From the NCBI GenBank assembly GCA_030442035.1, contig JAUJEA010000011.1, forward strand, positions 124,001 through 188,000: a stretch of DNA of 64,000 nucleotides. The letters are read 5' to 3'. The position numbers and the translations under genes are program-made. This document shows positions 1-10,615 of the stretch, in pieces; the stretch's first letter is position 1, and every line of letters starts with the position of its first letter. Under the pieces are notes generated by a model that saw only the letters and a list, made by a program, of their open reading frames with translations, ran no database searches and had not been told where the DNA came from. The DNA comes from Splendidivirga corallicola. Its GTDB lineage: Bacteria; Bacteroidota; Bacteroidia; Cytophagales; Cyclobacteriaceae.

Positions 1-288
1 AATCAATGATCCTGAAACAATTCCTCCACCAAGTACTCGGTTCAATTCCTTGTCAGAGGTCACAATTCGATCTTCCTTTTGGAAATCGATTTCCTGAAGT
101 TTTTTTGGTTTGGGAGATTGCCGGGTATTTCCATTGCCGGGTCTCCAATCAGATTTGGTGTTGCTCTCTTTTACAATTACTTCTTCTACAATGGTATTCC
201 ACTCATTGCAAGCTGAACACTTTCCCTGCCATTTGGCATATTGGTTTCCACAATTCTGACAGAAAAATGCAGTTTTGACTTTGGCCAT
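1..288 (-). CDS. radA: DNA repair protein RadA, N-terminal part (cut by window edge)
   Basis: Reading leftward from an ATG at 288, the frame stays open for 96 codons to the window edge. Residues 10-27 form a CxxC-x10-CxxC zinc finger (C10, C13, C24, C27) with the RadA signature QNCGNQYAKWQGKC. The last visible residues (GGGIVSGSLI) are the stretch just before the RecA-like Walker A of RadA. RadA (Sms) is a DnaB-like branch-migration ATPase that helps process recombination intermediates in the cytoplasm. The ATPase and Lon-like domains lie outside the window. The zinc-finger spacing and the following GGG(I/L)VxGS motif make the family call secure. Confidence 0.93.
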   Translation of the reverse strand, partial: MAKVKTAFFCQNCGNQYAKWQGKCSACNEWNTIVEEVIVKESNTKSDWRPGNGNTRQSPKPKKLQEIDFQKEDRIVTSDKELNRVLGGGIVSGSLI

Positions 289-408
289 TTATCTTCTTAC
301 AGAAAATTTCAATTAAAGTCTGAAGATAAATAGACTAAATAGATTTGACAATTGAATGGCTGAAGGAGTATAAATTTAGTTTAGTGATCGAGGAATTATT
401 CTATTGCT

Positions 409-3400
409 TTAAAAGCCTTCGTCATCATCGTCTGTTTCCTCGGTAGTATCGGTTGGCTGTTCTTCGTCAGCCACTACCTCAACAGGTCGGTCCAGTTCAA
501 ACGGTTCATCAATATCGTAATAAATTTTTCTGAACTCATTGACAAAATTTTCAGCATCACTTATTTCACCGGCTATGAATACATACTCACCTAACTTGGC
601 TTTGGCAACGTTGGTCCTGTCATTAACGATCTCATTGAATTCTTCATTGTTGGAGACCAATGTCAGTCGGTTATCACTGTAACCTAAATAATACCAGGTG
701 GAAGAAATTTTAAGGAAAATATTGACGATCTCATCGCTGCCTTCATCAATATCAGGCTTTCTTATTTCTACAAATCCATCAACCTTTGCATTCACATCAT
801 TTCTTAAAATATTTGAAACGCCAATCTTTCCATCCATAACATTGTAAAAGGCATTTTCACCTTTCGACCATTTCAACTTGACTTCCGAAAGGACCAAAGT
901 TCTGATCAGATTACTGGATATCGAAACTAAAGGAGTATAATCTTCCAGGCTTTTATCTTCATAGGTTTTAGCAGCCCTTTCTCCAATGATCTCAGACGCT
1001 TTGTACAACAATGGGGTGACGTCATCATGGGCTTCAGGTAAACCTAGTCTGTCTACAATATCTGCCATATCCAGTGCCATACTGTTGAGTGCCTGATCGG
1101 CTACTTCAAAATTGAAAACAAGGAATGAATTGATATCAAACTCTCCCGTCTCAACATTTCCCGAACCAGTTCCTGACGCCACCAGATCCAACCTTGAGGT
1201 AGAAGCGGTAAAGTCGAGTGGCCCTTCAAAGGTTACGCTTGAAGTATAATCGTTGTAAGTGAGAGATCGTCCTGAATAGGTGGATCCGGTAGTTTTGAGC
1301 GGTTCTTCAATTTTGAATGTGCTATCCGATTCATTATAAGAAAGCATACCACCAGGCACAAAGAAATCTTCATCTCCCAATCCTCTTCTTTCATACATGA
1401 AGGTGGCATACAGATTGGAATTTTCACTTTCAAAATGCAAACCCGATGCCGGCTGCTCCCCACTCTCCGTAACCATGTTATTGTAATCAATAACCAATGC
1501 TGTACTATCGGGGGTCCGGTTGTATTCTATCCAGGTATTATAGTTCTTGTATTTTTTAATATCAAGCTTAACATGACCATCAAGTTCCAATGCCGGTCTA
1601 CTGGCATACATGGTAGCCAATCCTTTAAATTTCATTCCGGGTGAAACCAATACGTTTTCAAATTCGGTAATTGTTCCCCTGGAGACTGTTTGCACTCTTT
1701 TCCCTCTTCTCCTTTCCTCATCAACTTCAAGCTCGAAGCTATTAAATTTTATTCCGAAAGTATCTGCTGCCGAAATAAGCTCATAAGTCGCATCCCCCTC
1801 AAACTTATTTCTCGAAAGGATGGTGATATTTCCATCAAACAGATTATGATAACCATTTAAAGTATCTATTTCCAGCGTTGCATTTCTCAATGTTTCCAAA
1901 GCAAAGTTTTCTAGAATAGTCATATGACCATTCTCAGGAGTTATTTTCGCATCCGCAACTTTTATGAAAGGTATTCCGCTAACATTCAGCCTCAGTTCAT
2001 TTATATCATAACTGGCACTACTCGCATTGAAGGCCAGAGAATCCAGCTCTTCCCTAGTTGTGTAAAAATAGGAACTGTTGATATCCACATCCTCCGGTTT
2101 TTCCATCATCACTGTTCTGTCCTCGAGATTCCAGGTTGCATTGGTGATCGATGTTTTCACCTGGGCATAAGGGAAGTTCAGTGCTGCTACCCCTTCTACT
2201 TCCGGACTGATTTCGGCTATATTGTCTACCAGGTTGAAGTTCAACCGAATGTCATCTCCCTGTAATGCCGGTTTATCCGGATTATCGGATTTAATTTCAA
2301 ATTTGGCGTTTCTCGCAGAATAATAATCTGCTCCAAAAGCCAGTTTTTCTGATACCGCTTCAGAACCTCTGGTAAACAATTGGCCACCTCCAAGCACGCC
2401 CTTAGGAGTGATGTTCACAAAGCCGTAAAGTGAAGCTGTCGCATTGTAAAGACTGAAAGATTCATCCAGATTATGAATATACATGCTATCCTTCATAGGA
2501 AGCCATTTCATTCTGTAGTTCTCTACCGAGATATCGGGAAAACTTGCATTCCCAACTTGACCGGGTGCAATATTCGCGCTGGTTCCATCGGTGGTGATGG
2601 AATCCACGTAGAAGACAAAATCCTCGGACTGCAATGTGGTAGTAAGGTATTCTATTTCACCATTGGCTCGCAGTCCATTTTTATCCAATTTCAGGTTGTT
2701 GTAAACCTTTCCCTTGCTGGAATAAATATCATATCCATCGGGAGGTATCGAATGTTCGAAACCAAGTGAATTATCAGGCATGATCCTGAGTTTTTCCTTG
2801 AACTCAGGCAGTAGACCACTGGTGACAAAAGTCCCATCAAAACTCATGGTGCTGGCATCGGAACTACTCAGACTATCCATTTTAAATGGAGGCAAAATAA
2901 AATAAACCGACATGTCGGCATATGCCCCTCCCAGGACATCTTCCCCATTGAAATAAACAATTGCGCCATTGGAAGCATCAAAATATGGATAGCCTGGATA
3001 TAGCTTTCGCGCTGATTTATTATTTGGTTTATTAATATACAGAGTGCCAGAGGTTTTACCCATGCTACCTAAGCTGGCGATCCCTGCATCGGCCGAATCG
3101 GCACTCACCAGTTGGTTATCAACCTGCTTTTTCACAAAGCCGTCTTCTGTTTTTTCTTCCAGATAGAACTTGATCGAATCAATTTTCTTTAGATCAAAAA
3201 GAAAGCTGTCATAACGAAAAGTAAATTCCTTCCCGATATACTCGAAGTTCCCTGCGAATATTTTACCATTAAACCTGAAATCTCTATTTCTTAACAAGGT
3301 AACTTCGCGATCATCCGGGATGATATAAATATCAAGCAGTTTGCTAATGTAAAATTTGTCAATTCCCCTAATGGTCAATTCTCTTTTGGGTATTTTGAAA

Positions 3401-5211
3401 GTAGCATTTGGTTTTGAGGTAGCTTTTGATGTAATCAAGAGGTTGTCAAAATCCTTTTTACCATTTTTTGAAAGAGCAGTATGGTAGGCTTTCCTTCTGA
3501 CCTTTATCATCCCTGAAAAGGGGCTATAATCAATGAAATGATGGCTTCTAAGGTACTCCATCGCAGACCTGACCACTTTTGGGTTTTGTCTCGTAAACTT
3601 AACGATATCATCCACATTAAATTCAGAGGAATTCACTTTCCTCGAATAGCCAACCACCATCAACAAGGGATGGAAATTATACAGTCCGGTCATTTCCTTG
3701 AATCTGTCAGCATTAAAGTATTCCCTGGATTCAAAGTAAGCAGGTATCTGATCTCTGGCATTTAGTATGGCAATATCCAGACTATCTGTATTGAGATCCC
3801 AACGTATGATATCTGCAGTAATATCGATATTAAAGTGTGATGCAAAGTAGGGCGTGTATTTAAAATTGTCTTCATCTTTTAAAACCACCAGGTTGTCACT
3901 TTTGAAGTTGTATCTAACCTGAACCGCCGGATGCGAAATAGAATCCGCACCATGATAAATGGTGACGTTTGCTCTTTTCGCTTCAATTAAAGAATCACTC
4001 AGAATGAAACGATTTGACCTTGATACAAACTGTTTTACTCCTTTCTTTCTAATGGTTATGCTGGCCAGTCCTTCATAAACAGAAGAGCTGGAAATTTTAT
4101 TTCCTTCCAAAGAAAAACCACCTTTGTATAAAAGTTTTCCATCGTTGGTGAATTTTACATTCACATCACTTTCATAAGATTTAAAGCGAGGAAATCTTGC
4201 GTCTTCCGGTCCTTCATGTCTCCGGCTTTCAAAATCAAACACCCCTTCCACGGGTCTTTCAACCTTACCGGTATAGGTCATTTTTACCCGTTCAGCAGAT
4301 AGTTTTGCTTTGCCAGTGTTAAAATTGTATTCATTCATTTCGGCATAGACCGAATCTCTACCCAATCCTGCTGTGAGCCAATCAAACTTTCCTTTTTTTC
4401 CAACAAAAACACTGTTCTTGAGCATTAACGATCCTTGTGTGCCTGTAAGAAAAGCTGAATCAAAAGGTGTAACAAAAACCAAATCGGTTTGGTCAAATCT
4501 TATCACGGGACCTTCTATTATGGGCTGAGGTTCATCTGAAATTGCAAATGCTTGCTCCGGATCCTCTTCCTCAGTATCTTCCAATGCACCATCCCAGTCA
4601 TCTTGGGATTCATCATCCCAGTCATCAAACCAGCCATCATCTTCTTCCTGAATTGCTGTTCCCTCATCCTGATCTAATGCTTCCGGTTCTTCTTCAACAA
4701 CAGTTTCAACGTAATCGATAGTATAGCTGTCATTCTCGATGTAAAGCTTATTATAGCTGGAATAGAAAAGTGCTCTACGGTAAAAAAAATCCTTTAAGGT
4801 AGCAAAATGATTGTTGATCTCTTTGTTGTCAAGTTGATCTAAAACTTTGGTTGAGACATTAAGTAAATTAGAGAACTCTCTTTCGTCAATATTTTCGGTA
4901 TTCAAAGCATAAACGATGGTTCCGATATAATTCTGGAAATGAGGCTTTGGTCTGAAACCCTTCCTATACATTTTATTGGCAATCTCAACAATCTTTTGTT
5001 TTTGATTTTGATTCAGGCCACCACTCACCCAGAGTTGATCAAAATCTGATGCAATTGCCATCGCTTCCTCCGATTTAGTACGGTTGAGCATTTCAAGAAT
5101 TTCATTGCTAAAAGTGGAGTCGACTTTGAATTTCTGATTTTGGGAAAAGGCAAAAAAACTACTGAATGTAAAAGTCAGAATTAGCCATATGCTTTTGGAA
5201 TTCATGCTCAT
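409..5211 (-). CDS. giant secreted protein of unknown function, about 1600 aa
   Basis: I do not recognise a named family. The protein starts with a signal peptide (MNSKSIWLILTF... ending FFAFSQ), so it is exported. An in-frame TTG lies at 5223, but the ATG at 5211 or the one at 5205 is preferred because the signal peptide starts there. Residues about 190-235 are strongly acidic and tryptophan-rich (WFDDWDDESQDDWDGALED), and the C-terminus is again acidic (TEETDDDDEGF). In between are many short beta-rich segments naming no catalytic motif. A stretch near residue 540-590 (NVDDIVKFTRQNPKVVRSAM) looks helical. The overall pattern of long repeated beta segments resembles large periplasmic or envelope proteins such as the AsmA/LptD class, but this is only an impression. 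It is last in the minus-strand run tpiA, DUF6150-like gene, prmA, this gene, 138 bp after prmA. Confidence 0.85.
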   Translation of the reverse strand: MSMNSKSIWLILTFTFSSFFAFSQNQKFKVDSTFSNEILEMLNRTKSEEAMAIASDFDQLWVSGGLNQNQKQKIVEIANKMYRKGFRPKPHFQNYIGTIVYALNTENIDEREFSNLLNVSTKVLDQLDNKEINNHFATLKDFFYRRALFYSSYNKLYIENDSYTIDYVETVVEEEPEALDQDEGTAIQEEDDGWFDDWDDESQDDWDGALEDTEEEDPEQAFAISDEPQPIIEGPVIRFDQTDLVFVTPFDSAFLTGTQGSLMLKNSVFVGKKGKFDWLTAGLGRDSVYAEMNEYNFNTGKAKLSAERVKMTYTGKVERPVEGVFDFESRRHEGPEDARFPRFKSYESDVNVKFTNDGKLLYKGGFSLEGNKISSSSVYEGLASITIRKKGVKQFVSRSNRFILSDSLIEAKRANVTIYHGADSISHPAVQVRYNFKSDNLVVLKDEDNFKYTPYFASHFNIDITADIIRWDLNTDSLDIAILNARDQIPAYFESREYFNADRFKEMTGLYNFHPLLMVVGYSRKVNSSEFNVDDIVKFTRQNPKVVRSAMEYLRSHHFIDYSPFSGMIKVRRKAYHTALSKNGKKDFDNLLITSKATSKPNATFKIPKRELTIRGIDKFYISKLLDIYIIPDDREVTLLRNRDFRFNGKIFAGNFEYIGKEFTFRYDSFLFDLKKIDSIKFYLEEKTEDGFVKKQVDNQLVSADSADAGIASLGSMGKTSGTLYINKPNNKSARKLYPGYPYFDASNGAIVYFNGEDVLGGAYADMSVYFILPPFKMDSLSSSDASTMSFDGTFVTSGLLPEFKEKLRIMPDNSLGFEHSIPPDGYDIYSSKGKVYNNLKLDKNGLRANGEIEYLTTTLQSEDFVFYVDSITTDGTSANIAPGQVGNASFPDISVENYRMKWLPMKDSMYIHNLDESFSLYNATASLYGFVNITPKGVLGGGQLFTRGSEAVSEKLAFGADYYSARNAKFEIKSDNPDKPALQGDDIRLNFNLVDNIAEISPEVEGVAALNFPYAQVKTSITNATWNLEDRTVMMEKPEDVDINSSYFYTTREELDSLAFNASSASYDINELRLNVSGIPFIKVADAKITPENGHMTILENFALETLRNATLEIDTLNGYHNLFDGNITILSRNKFEGDATYELISAADTFGIKFNSFELEVDEERRRGKRVQTVSRGTITEFENVLVSPGMKFKGLATMYASRPALELDGHVKLDIKKYKNYNTWIEYNRTPDSTALVIDYNNMVTESGEQPASGLHFESENSNLYATFMYERRGLGDEDFFVPGGMLSYNESDSTFKIEEPLKTTGSTYSGRSLTYNDYTSSVTFEGPLDFTASTSRLDLVASGTGSGNVETGEFDINSFLVFNFEVADQALNSMALDMADIVDRLGLPEAHDDVTPLLYKASEIIGERAAKTYEDKSLEDYTPLVSISSNLIRTLVLSEVKLKWSKGENAFYNVMDGKIGVSNILRNDVNAKVDGFVEIRKPDIDEGSDEIVNIFLKISSTWYYLGYSDNRLTLVSNNEEFNEIVNDRTNVAKAKLGEYVFIAGEISDAENFVNEFRKIYYDIDEPFELDRPVEVVADEEQPTDTTEETDDDDEGF

Positions 5212-5349
5212 TTTTGAGGTCAAACCTGCCTGGTGTTATTAATTCTTATTTCTAACGTATTTTATTGACAATTAGTCACAATAAAGAGCTTTTTTTATTG
5301 ATAACTAATGTTAAAAACAAATTAAAATCCTTTATGTAAGTTTGGCTTA

Positions 5350-6171
5350 TTATTTTGTAAAAATGAGAGATGCCCAATTATTTCTGGTACTTTGGTTACT
5401 TAAATGCAATCCGGAATTTATGGCTTTCTTTTCAATGACAGGTATATCCTCGACGTAAAACCCACTGAGAATTAAAATCCCAGGATCATTCAACATGGTC
5501 GCATAGGAAGGTATATCGTTCAATAAAACGTTCCGATTGATGTTGGCCAGAATGATATCAAAAGAGGTTGAAAACGATGAGACATCCCCCTGCTTCAATT
5601 TAATTACGGAACAATCATTTGCCTCAAAATTTTCTCGACTATTGGTTACCGCCCATTCATCGATATCACAGGCATATATATCGGCAGCGCCAAGTCTAGA
5701 AGCCATGATGGCCAATATGCCTGTTCCGCACCCAACGTCATACACCTTTTTATCCAAGTGATCAATCTCCAACTGATTCCGAATCATTAAATAGGTCGTT
5801 TCATGATGACCCGTACCAAATGACATTTTAGGGTTAATGATAATCTCATGTTTATACTTACCCTTAATATCATGAAATGATGCTCTTACAACACATTGAT
5901 CTTCAATGAAAATCGGATCATAATATTTCTCCCACTCCTCGTTCCAATTTTTCTTTTCAAGTTTTGAAAATTCAAATGAAATCTGGACAAGGTTGCTATA
6001 TCCCTGAACAATTTCATTGATGGACGACTCATCTAATTTATCTGATTCAATGTATCCATTGAATCCATCCTCATTTTCAACAAAGGAGTCAAAACCGGAT
6101 TGGGACAGCTCGGCTATGAGGATATCAATAAAATCAGCCTCACACTTGAATCTAACTTCTATGAAGTACAC
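5350..6171 (-). CDS. prmA: ribosomal protein L11 methyltransferase
   Basis: PrmA trimethylates ribosomal protein L11 using S-adenosylmethionine. The 273-residue length is usual for the family. Residues 1-80 form the substrate-recognition domain. NPKMSFGTGHHET (about 123-135) is the PrmA interdomain signature, VGCGTG (146-151) is the SAM-binding motif I, and LANINRNVL (about 208-216) is the motif IV NxN-type loop. The start codon is GTG at 6171 (GTG TAC TTC ATA GAA), since no in-frame ATG precedes the conserved N-terminus. It begins 15 bp after the stop of the small repeat protein and so is probably cotranscribed from the tpiA promoter. Confidence 0.95.
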   Translation of the reverse strand: MYFIEVRFKCEADFIDILIAELSQSGFDSFVENEDGFNGYIESDKLDESSINEIVQGYSNLVQISFEFSKLEKKNWNEEWEKYYDPIFIEDQCVVRASFHDIKGKYKHEIIINPKMSFGTGHHETTYLMIRNQLEIDHLDKKVYDVGCGTGILAIMASRLGAADIYACDIDEWAVTNSRENFEANDCSVIKLKQGDVSSFSTSFDIILANINRNVLLNDIPSYATMLNDPGILILSGFYVEDIPVIEKKAINSGLHLSNQSTRNNWASLIFTK

Positions 6172-6186
6172 AGTAGTTTTAGCTAA

Positions 6187-6537
6187 TTATTTGCAACCGG
6201 CATAGGCCAGCAAATCGGTGTAGTAAACAGTGAAATCCACATTGTCATCACTCTTGTCGATGTACACGGTGTAGTCTGCAAAATCTCTTTTGTCTGTGAT
6301 ATACCAGAGACCGGTATCATCAGCCATTAATTTATTTTCTTCCTTGAAAACAATCAGGTCGGCGAATGCTTCACTTTCCTCCACATAGATCACATAATCT
6401 GCGTATCCTTTTTTTGTTTCAAAATAAATGGAACCATAAATGGTGCATGGATCAGTTTGATCCCTCCGGTCCTTTTTCGAAGTAGCTCCAAAAAATGCAA
6501 AAGATGTAGTTACAATAATTAAGAGTATCTTTTTCAT
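6187..6537 (-). CDS. small secreted repeat protein, DUF6150-like
   Basis: This 116-residue protein begins with a signal peptide (MKKILLIIVTTSFAFFGATS). The mature part contains four copies of a short beta unit with the pattern (A/V)D-x-x-(V/I)-(Y/F): YADYVIYVEES, FADLIVFKEEN, FADYTVYIDKS and NVDFTVYYTD. It also has a GSIYF stretch and two cysteines that could form a disulfide (after TDP and at the C-terminus AGCK). This matches my memory of DUF6150, a family of unknown function in Bacteroidota. It sits 6 bp after tpiA and 15 bp before prmA, so it appears to be a passenger in a housekeeping operon. Function unknown. Confidence 0.82.
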   Translation of the reverse strand: MKKILLIIVTTSFAFFGATSKKDRRDQTDPCTIYGSIYFETKKGYADYVIYVEESEAFADLIVFKEENKLMADDTGLWYITDKRDFADYTVYIDKSDDNVDFTVYYTDLLAYAGCK

Positions 6538-6543
6538 TTGATC

Positions 6544-7305
6544 CTAAAAGGATTTTACAATATCTATAAAATCTCTGGATTTGAGTGATGCACCACCAAT
6601 CAGTCCTCCATCGACATCCGGGCATGCAAATAGTTCCTGGGCATTGCTTGGTTTACAACTACCACCATAGAGTATTGAAGTATCATCAGCAATTGAAGTG
6701 CCATATTTTTCTGCAATATGAGTCCTCAGTTTGGCATGCATATCCTGGGCCTGTTCGGAAGTAGCTGTTTTACCAGTTCCAATTGCCCAAATAGGCTCAT
6801 AGGCAATCACAATTTTGCTAAAAGCCTCAGTGTCTAAATGAAACAAACTTTCTGTTAATTGCTGACAAACAAATTCAAAGTGATCATTGGCTTCTCTTAT
6901 TTCTAAAGACTCACCACAGCAAAATATTGGTATCAAGCCATGACCCAGTGCGATATCAACCTTAGCAGCAAGTTGCTTATTTGTTTCACCAAAATATTCT
7001 CTCCGTTCGCTGTGACCCAATATCACATAATCCGTACCCACGGAACTTAACATGGATGCTGATACTTCTCCGGTGTAGGCACCCGATTCATGTTCATTGC
7101 AATTTTGCGCTGCTAAAAAAATATTCTCCGATTCTGTCAACATTTTAGCAACATTTGTCAAATGAATAAACGGTGTTCCCAATACTATCCTGACGTTGCC
7201 CATTACTTCATCCTGAACCATATTAACCACCTCCGAGGTTAATTTAATACCTTCCTGAAGATCATTGTTCATTTTCCAGTTACCGGCAACTATTTTATCT
7301 CTCAT
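6544..7305 (-). CDS. tpiA: triosephosphate isomerase
   Basis: TpiA interconverts dihydroxyacetone phosphate and glyceraldehyde 3-phosphate in glycolysis and gluconeogenesis. The length of 253 aa is standard. All catalytic elements are visible: GNWKMN with the catalytic lysine near the N-terminus, ILGHSERR with the electrophilic histidine, [11 protein letters not shown] with the catalytic glutamate and flexible loop 6, and the phosphate-binding GGASL near the C-terminus. The ATG at 7305 lies about 22 bp from the predicted transcription start of a near-perfect Bacteroidota promoter at 7334-7364. It leads the run tpiA, DUF6150-like gene, prmA and the giant secreted protein. Confidence 0.97.
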   Translation of the reverse strand: MRDKIVAGNWKMNNDLQEGIKLTSEVVNMVQDEVMGNVRIVLGTPFIHLTNVAKMLTESENIFLAAQNCNEHESGAYTGEVSASMLSSVGTDYVILGHSERREYFGETNKQLAAKVDIALGHGLIPIFCCGESLEIREANDHFEFVCQQLTESLFHLDTEAFSKIVIAYEPIWAIGTGKTATSEQAQDMHAKLRTHIAEKYGTSIADDTSILYGGSCKPSNAQELFACPDVDGGLIGGASLKSRDFIDIVKSF

Positions 7306-7333
7306 AATTGTTTTGATATTTTAAAAATTTAGC

Positions 7334-7364
7334 CAAATATAAGCTTTGTATTTGAGGTCACAAA
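7334..7364 (-). promoter_or_regulatory. primary-sigma promoter of tpiA
   Basis: On the minus strand the sequence reads TTTG (7364-7361), exactly 19 nt, then TATATTTG (7341-7334). This matches the Bacteroidota consensus TTTG-N19-TAnnTTTG in both boxes and in spacing. Transcription would start about 5 nt after the -7 box, giving a leader of roughly 25 nt before the tpiA ATG. Confidence 0.75.
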
Positions 7365-7434
7365 TTCTATCAATACTGGCATGTGATACACCGAAATATT
7401 TCCTTTGGACAATCTCCAAAAATAAGACGCTGGT

Positions 7435-10254
7435 CTACAACTTTTCCCTTAAGAATCGGGCGGTATGATTTTTCTTCTCCTCGATCATCTTCTCTGGAAT
7501 ACCACAGAAATTGATGTTTCCTCCATTTTCTCCTCCTTCAGGGCCTAGATCGATAATCCAATCAGCCGATTTAATTACTTCCATATTATGTTCGATAATA
7601 ACTGCACTGTTACCACCATCAACCAATGCGTTGATTGCACCCAAAAGTTTTCTGATATCGTGGAAATGTAGTCCTGTGGTTGGTTCATCAAAAATGAATA
7701 GCGTATGTTCCTTACTTGCATTGCTCCCTTTACCCAGATAAGAAGCCAGTTTTACCCTTTGCGCTTCACCGCCGCTAAGGGAACTCGAGGATTGTCCTAA
7801 TCTGACATATCCCATACCCACTTCCTGCAATGGAAGAAGCTTATTCAGGATCGCCGTTTTGTCGTGAAAAAATTCTATGCTTTCATCGATGGTAAGGGCC
7901 AGGATATCGGAAATATCTTTTTCCTTATATTTTACCTCAAGGATCTCCTGTTTGAATCTTTTGCCTTTACAACTTTCACAGGTCAGATTAATGTCTGCCA
8001 TAAACTGCATTTCGATCTTTACAATACCCTCTCCCTGACATGTTTCACATCGACCTCCGTCTACGTTAAATGAAAAGAATGCCGGTTTATAGCCTCTTTG
8101 TTTGGACAATGGTTGGTCAGCAAACAATTGCCTGATGGGATCATAGGCTTTGACATAAGTCACAGGATTGGATCGGGAAGATTTTCCAATAGGATTTTGA
8201 TCAACAAACTCAATTCTTCCAATCTTCTTATAATCTCCTTCCAACCTATCAAATTTTCCTGTTGACTCACCAACGGTACCTAAAATTTTTCCGATGGCCG
8301 GATGTAGGATTTTCTTGACCAGCGTAGACTTACCTGAGCCACTAACACCGGTAATGACTGTTAAAACATCCAAGGGGATCTTAACTGAAATATTCTTCAA
8401 ATTATTCTCTCTGGCTCCGACGATTTCAACAGAATCCTTCCATTTCCTTCTTATCTTAGGGACTTCTATCACATCTTTTTCCATAAGATATCGGGCGGTG
8501 TGTGTATCATAACCATTGAGCTCATCTATACTCCCCTGAAAAACCAATTCCCCTCCATTGGAACCGGCATCAGGGCCAATGTCAATGATCTGATCTGCAG
8601 AACGCATCACCTCTTCCTCGTGTTCTACCACGATAACAGTATTACCCAAATCTCGCAATGTTTTCAATACACTAATCAATCTTTCGGTATCCCTTGGATG
8701 CAGGCCAATACTTGGTTCATCCAAAACATACATTGATCCGACCAAGGCACTTCCCAAAGATGTAGCAAGTTTTATCCTTTGAAATTCACCACCGGAAAGT
8801 GTAGAAGTAAGCCGGTTAAGTGTAAGGTACCCAAGACCAACCCGACATAAGTAGTCCAATCGGTTTTTAAGTTCCTTTAAAATTCTTTGGGCGACTTTTG
8901 TTTCGTATTCATTCAGCTTTATGCCATCAAAAAAACCTTTTACTTTTTCTACCGGCATAAGCACCAGGTCAATGATTGAATGATCATTGATCTTCACATA
9001 ACTGGCATCCTTTCTCAATCTGCTTCCCTTACAGTCAGGACACACGGTTCTTCCCCGATATCTTGAGAGAAGAACACGGTACTGAATTTTATGTGTTTTA
9101 GTCTCAAGGTGTTTAAAAAATGCGTTCAGGCCTTTAAAATATTTATTCCCGGTCCAAAGAAGTTCTTTCTCTTTTTCATCCAATTCATGATAGGGTCGAT
9201 GAATTGGGAAATCAAATTGAATGGCATTCTTTACAAGGTCGTCAAGCCATTGCTTCATACTTTCACTTCTCCAGGGAACAATGGCACCATCAAAAACGGA
9301 TAAACCTTTATCCGGTATGACTCGATCGGGATCTATACCCAACACTTTACCAAATCCCTCGCAGGTTTTGCAAGCACCATAAGGATTATTAAAGCTGAAC
9401 AAATTCACAGTCGGGCTTTCGAACTTGATACCATCCAATTCAAACTTATCAGAGAATTCTTTTTTACCTTTTTCAACCAGGTCAATAACACAAACACCAT
9501 CGCCTTCGAAAAAGGCCGTCTGGACCGAATCACTCAATCTGAACTGCGTTTCTTCATCATCCTTTTTAACAACAGCTCGATCAATCACAACATAGAGGTT
9601 GTCCTTTTTCTTAACCAGATCAGGATCCTCTAATATTTCCTCAATGAAATAAACATCTCCGTCAACCAGCAAACGGGTGAATCCCTTACTCAACAATATA
9701 TTCAATTCTTGTTCGAGTGTCCTGTTTTTATGAACAAGGAAAGGGCTCAGAATCAAAAGTTTTTTCCCGTCCTCTTGTTTCAATAGGAAATCAACTACTG
9801 AGGTGACTGTATCTCTGGTAACTTTCTTGTTACTGACCGGTGAGTAAGTTGTACCTATTCTGGCAAATAAGAGTTTTAGGTAATCGTAGATTTCTGTAGA
9901 GGTGCCTACGGTTGATCTGGGATTTCTTGTACTGACTTTTTGTTCAATGGCAATGGCTGGAGAAACGCCCTTTATATATTCAACCTCAGGTTTTTCCATT
10001 CTTCCCAAGAACTGTCTGGCATATGAACTCAGGCTTTCAACATACATCCGTTGTCCTTCGGCAAACAAAGTATCGAAGGCCAATGATGACTTCCCGGAAC
10101 CGGATGGTCCTGTAATAACAACCAATTTATATCGGGGGACAGCAACTGAAAGATTCTTAAGATTGTTTACCCTTGCTCCTTTTATGATAATATATTCTTT
10201 GGGATCCAGGGCATCTATGTCGCTACGGAGCTCTTTTTCAACTACTTTATTCAT
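7435..10254 (-). CDS. uvrA: excinuclease ABC subunit A
   Basis: UvrA is the damage-scanning ATPase of nucleotide excision repair and hands lesions to UvrB. The 939-residue length is normal. There are two ABC cassettes: Walker A GPSGSGKS near residue 50 and GVSGSGKS near residue 640, with signatures [13 protein letters not shown] and [13 protein letters not shown] and Walker B motifs [13 protein letters not shown] and [13 protein letters not shown]. Three CxxC zinc-binding pairs are visible (CKTCEGFG with CPDCKGSR, and CETCQGEG with CESCKGKRF). The ATG at 10254 follows closely on a TATCTTTG (-7-like) sequence at 10262-10269, which may mean a very short leader. It is transcribed away from the ECF sigma gene. 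Confidence 0.98.
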   Translation of the reverse strand: MNKVVEKELRSDIDALDPKEYIIIKGARVNNLKNLSVAVPRYKLVVITGPSGSGKSSLAFDTLFAEGQRMYVESLSSYARQFLGRMEKPEVEYIKGVSPAIAIEQKVSTRNPRSTVGTSTEIYDYLKLLFARIGTTYSPVSNKKVTRDTVTSVVDFLLKQEDGKKLLILSPFLVHKNRTLEQELNILLSKGFTRLLVDGDVYFIEEILEDPDLVKKKDNLYVVIDRAVVKKDDEETQFRLSDSVQTAFFEGDGVCVIDLVEKGKKEFSDKFELDGIKFESPTVNLFSFNNPYGACKTCEGFGKVLGIDPDRVIPDKGLSVFDGAIVPWRSESMKQWLDDLVKNAIQFDFPIHRPYHELDEKEKELLWTGNKYFKGLNAFFKHLETKTHKIQYRVLLSRYRGRTVCPDCKGSRLRKDASYVKINDHSIIDLVLMPVEKVKGFFDGIKLNEYETKVAQRILKELKNRLDYLCRVGLGYLTLNRLTSTLSGGEFQRIKLATSLGSALVGSMYVLDEPSIGLHPRDTERLISVLKTLRDLGNTVIVVEHEEEVMRSADQIIDIGPDAGSNGGELVFQGSIDELNGYDTHTARYLMEKDVIEVPKIRRKWKDSVEIVGARENNLKNISVKIPLDVLTVITGVSGSGKSTLVKKILHPAIGKILGTVGESTGKFDRLEGDYKKIGRIEFVDQNPIGKSSRSNPVTYVKAYDPIRQLFADQPLSKQRGYKPAFFSFNVDGGRCETCQGEGIVKIEMQFMADINLTCESCKGKRFKQEILEVKYKEKDISDILALTIDESIEFFHDKTAILNKLLPLQEVGMGYVRLGQSSSSLSGGEAQRVKLASYLGKGSNASKEHTLFIFDEPTTGLHFHDIRKLLGAINALVDGGNSAVIIEHNMEVIKSADWIIDLGPEGGENGGNINFCGIPEKMIEEKKNHTARFLREKL

Positions 10255-10498
10255 AAGCTAACAAAGATAATACACACCGTATAAAGTTTGGGATGACAAT
10301 TTGAAAGTTTTATCTAACCAGGTTTATATACTGCTGATAACCATTGGAAATGTTATCAAACCATTTGAACAGAAATATTGTTAGGAATAAAAAGCTTACA
10401 ATTTATCATTGCAAATGCATTCAATTGCAAATTAAAGTTCTACAAATAATTGAAAGACCATTGATTATATTGCAATGTCAAAAAAGACGCAATTTTTT
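10255..10498. other. gene-free part of the divergent uvrA / sigma-factor spacer
   Basis: The gap between uvrA and the sigma-factor gene is 361 bp. It contains a -7-like TATCTTTG for uvrA (10262-10269, minus strand), the sigma-factor promoter (annotated separately) and a weak 6-bp hairpin GATAAC/GTTATC near 10335-10356. I see no open frame with coding character and no RNA gene here. Confidence 0.5.
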
Positions 10499-10530
10499 TT
10501 TGTTTGTTAAAATCTAATTTTTTACATTTG
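10499..10530 (+). promoter_or_regulatory. primary-sigma promoter of the ECF sigma gene
   Basis: TTTG at 10499-10502, 20 nt, then TACATTTG at 10523-10530 fits the Bacteroidota consensus. The leader would be about 80 nt. A second TTTG at 10503-10506 gives a less usual 16-nt spacing. Confidence 0.6.
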
Positions 10531-10615
10531 GAAATGTGTCGTTCAAATTTTTAACCATTTAATCCCAAAGACAATATGATATAAAGCTCTACGTTAACTA
10601 AATGTGTGATTTAAG

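Noticed and set aside
9902-10261. 119-codon plus-strand open frame opposite the uvrA start
   Set aside because: Antisense to the conserved Walker A region of uvrA; no family character.
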